Assembly (NCBI GenBank): GCA_900541335.1
Contig: UQJC01000080.1
Coordinates: 1-5,690 of the forward strand
Origin: an uncultured Prevotella sp.
GTDB taxonomy: Bacteria > Bacteroidota > Bacteroidia > Bacteroidales > Bacteroidaceae
Length of the DNA stretch: 5,690 nucleotides
Direction of reading: 5' to 3'
Shown: positions 5,320 to 5,690 of the stretch, in pieces
How positions within the stretch are numbered: position 1 is the first letter of the stretch
Layout: every line of letters starts with the position of its first letter
Made by a program: the position numbers and the translations under genes
Notes under the pieces: generated by a model
Database searches by the model: none
Told to the model about the DNA's origin: nothing
The model's input: the letters and a program-made list of their open reading frames with translations, nothing else

Positions 5320-5690
5320 GTGCGAGGCTGTAAAAAAGTGCGTTTTCTTAATGGTTTGCATGGTCATACCCCTAAGCAATCCACTTTTTTGATAGCCCGC
5401 ACAGTGCGGAGGTGTAAAAAAGTGCGCTTTCTTAAAGGTTTGCACGGTCATACCCCTAAGCAATCCGCTTTTTTAATGGGTCCGCACAGTGCGGAGGAGT
5501 AAAAAATGCGCTTTCCTAAAGGTTTACACGATCATATCCCTAAGCAATCCACTTTTTTAATGGGTCCGCACAGTGCGGAGGTGTAAAAAGTGCGCTTTCT
5601 TAAAGGTTTACTCGGTCATACCCCTAAGCAATCCGCTTTTTTAATGGGTCCGCACAGTGCGGAGGTGTAAAAAGTGCGCTTTCTTAAAGG
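5320..5690. repeat. 84-bp tandem repeat array, running off the right edge
   Basis: Units start at GTGCGRR: 5320-5403 (84), 5404-5488 (85), 5489-5572 (84), 5573-5656 (84), and a partial unit 5657-5690. The anchor TAAGCAATCC recurs at 5373, 5457, 5541 and 5625, always 84 bp apart. Each unit contains, in order: an A-run of 5-6, TGCGCTTTCTTAAAGG, a TCATACCCCTAAGCAATCC block, a run of T with AATGGG, and the dyad CCGCACAGTGCGG. Units differ by a few substitutions and by A-run length. The two halves of a unit look related (CGCTTTCTTAAAGG versus CGCTTTTTTAATGG, 41 and 43 bp apart), so the unit is probably a dimer of a ~42-bp ancestor. There are no unique spacers, so it is not CRISPR. All units share one orientation. 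Function is unknown. Confidence 0.93.
5397..5663. repeat. 15-nt odd-centred dyad recurring once per array unit
   Basis: TCCGCACAGTGCGGA occurs at 5481-5495, 5565-5579 and 5649-5663, with a near copy at 5396-5410 (first base C instead of T). Each has 7-bp arms around a single central A. The coordinates given span all copies. At 84-bp spacing these would be evenly placed protein-binding sites or small cruciforms. No T-run follows on either strand within a few bases, so they are not ordinary terminators. Confidence 0.75.

Noticed and set aside
5200..5463. An 87-codon minus-strand frame over the array
   Set aside because: It exists because the repeat period is a multiple of 3. It spans degenerate and intact units, and later units carry frame-breaking changes.
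5396..5663. Series of intrinsic terminators
   Set aside because: The dyads have no T-run directly after them on either strand.
5236..5690. CRISPR array
   Set aside because: The whole 84-bp unit repeats, with no unique spacers, and no cas gene is present.

Overview
The window looks like a chromosomal segment of a Bacteroidota species, most likely order Bacteroidales (a Prevotella- or Porphyromonas-like organism); the genus cannot be fixed from the sequence. Supporting signs are a promoter matching the Bacteroidota consensus (TTTG, 19 nt, TAnnTTTG), a protein tail resembling a type IX secretion (T9SS/Por) sorting domain, an ECF sigma factor followed by a small membrane protein with the Bacteroidota N-terminal motif NPFxVPEGYF, and start codons without clear Shine-Dalgarno sequences.

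Layout. Positions 1-360 hold, on the minus strand, a promoter (330-360) and a complete TPP (thiamine) riboswitch (239-318). The controlled gene lies mostly or wholly beyond the left edge; 1-238 is its leader. Divergently, 621-1013 encodes a small exported protein that is little more than a signal peptide, a linker and a T9SS-like C-terminal module. Next is a probable three-gene stress module on the plus strand: an ECF sigma factor (1197-1736), a single-pass membrane protein that is probably its anti-sigma factor (1867-2223), and a periplasmic Spy/CpxP-like helical protein (2216-2827) overlapping the previous gene by 8 nt. The largest gene (2950-5076) is a Pif1/RecD-type superfamily 1 helicase with a C-terminal HRDC domain, closed by a strong intrinsic terminator (5080-5138).

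From about 5194 to the right edge there is a tandem repeat array. The clear part has an 84-bp period (one unit is 85 bp). Each unit carries a 15-nt dyad, an A-tract and a T-tract, and appears to be a dimer of two diverged ~42-bp half-units. The left flank is degenerate but keeps the 42/84-bp register. The array runs off the window, so its length is unknown. It is the least explained structure here.

How the parts relate. The sigma, membrane and periplasmic genes probably form one envelope-sensing circuit, in which the membrane protein holds the sigma factor and the periplasmic protein senses or relieves envelope stress. The riboswitch belongs to thiamine supply and is independent of it. The helicase is a genome-maintenance gene. 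No mobile-element gene, rRNA, tRNA or CRISPR array was seen.
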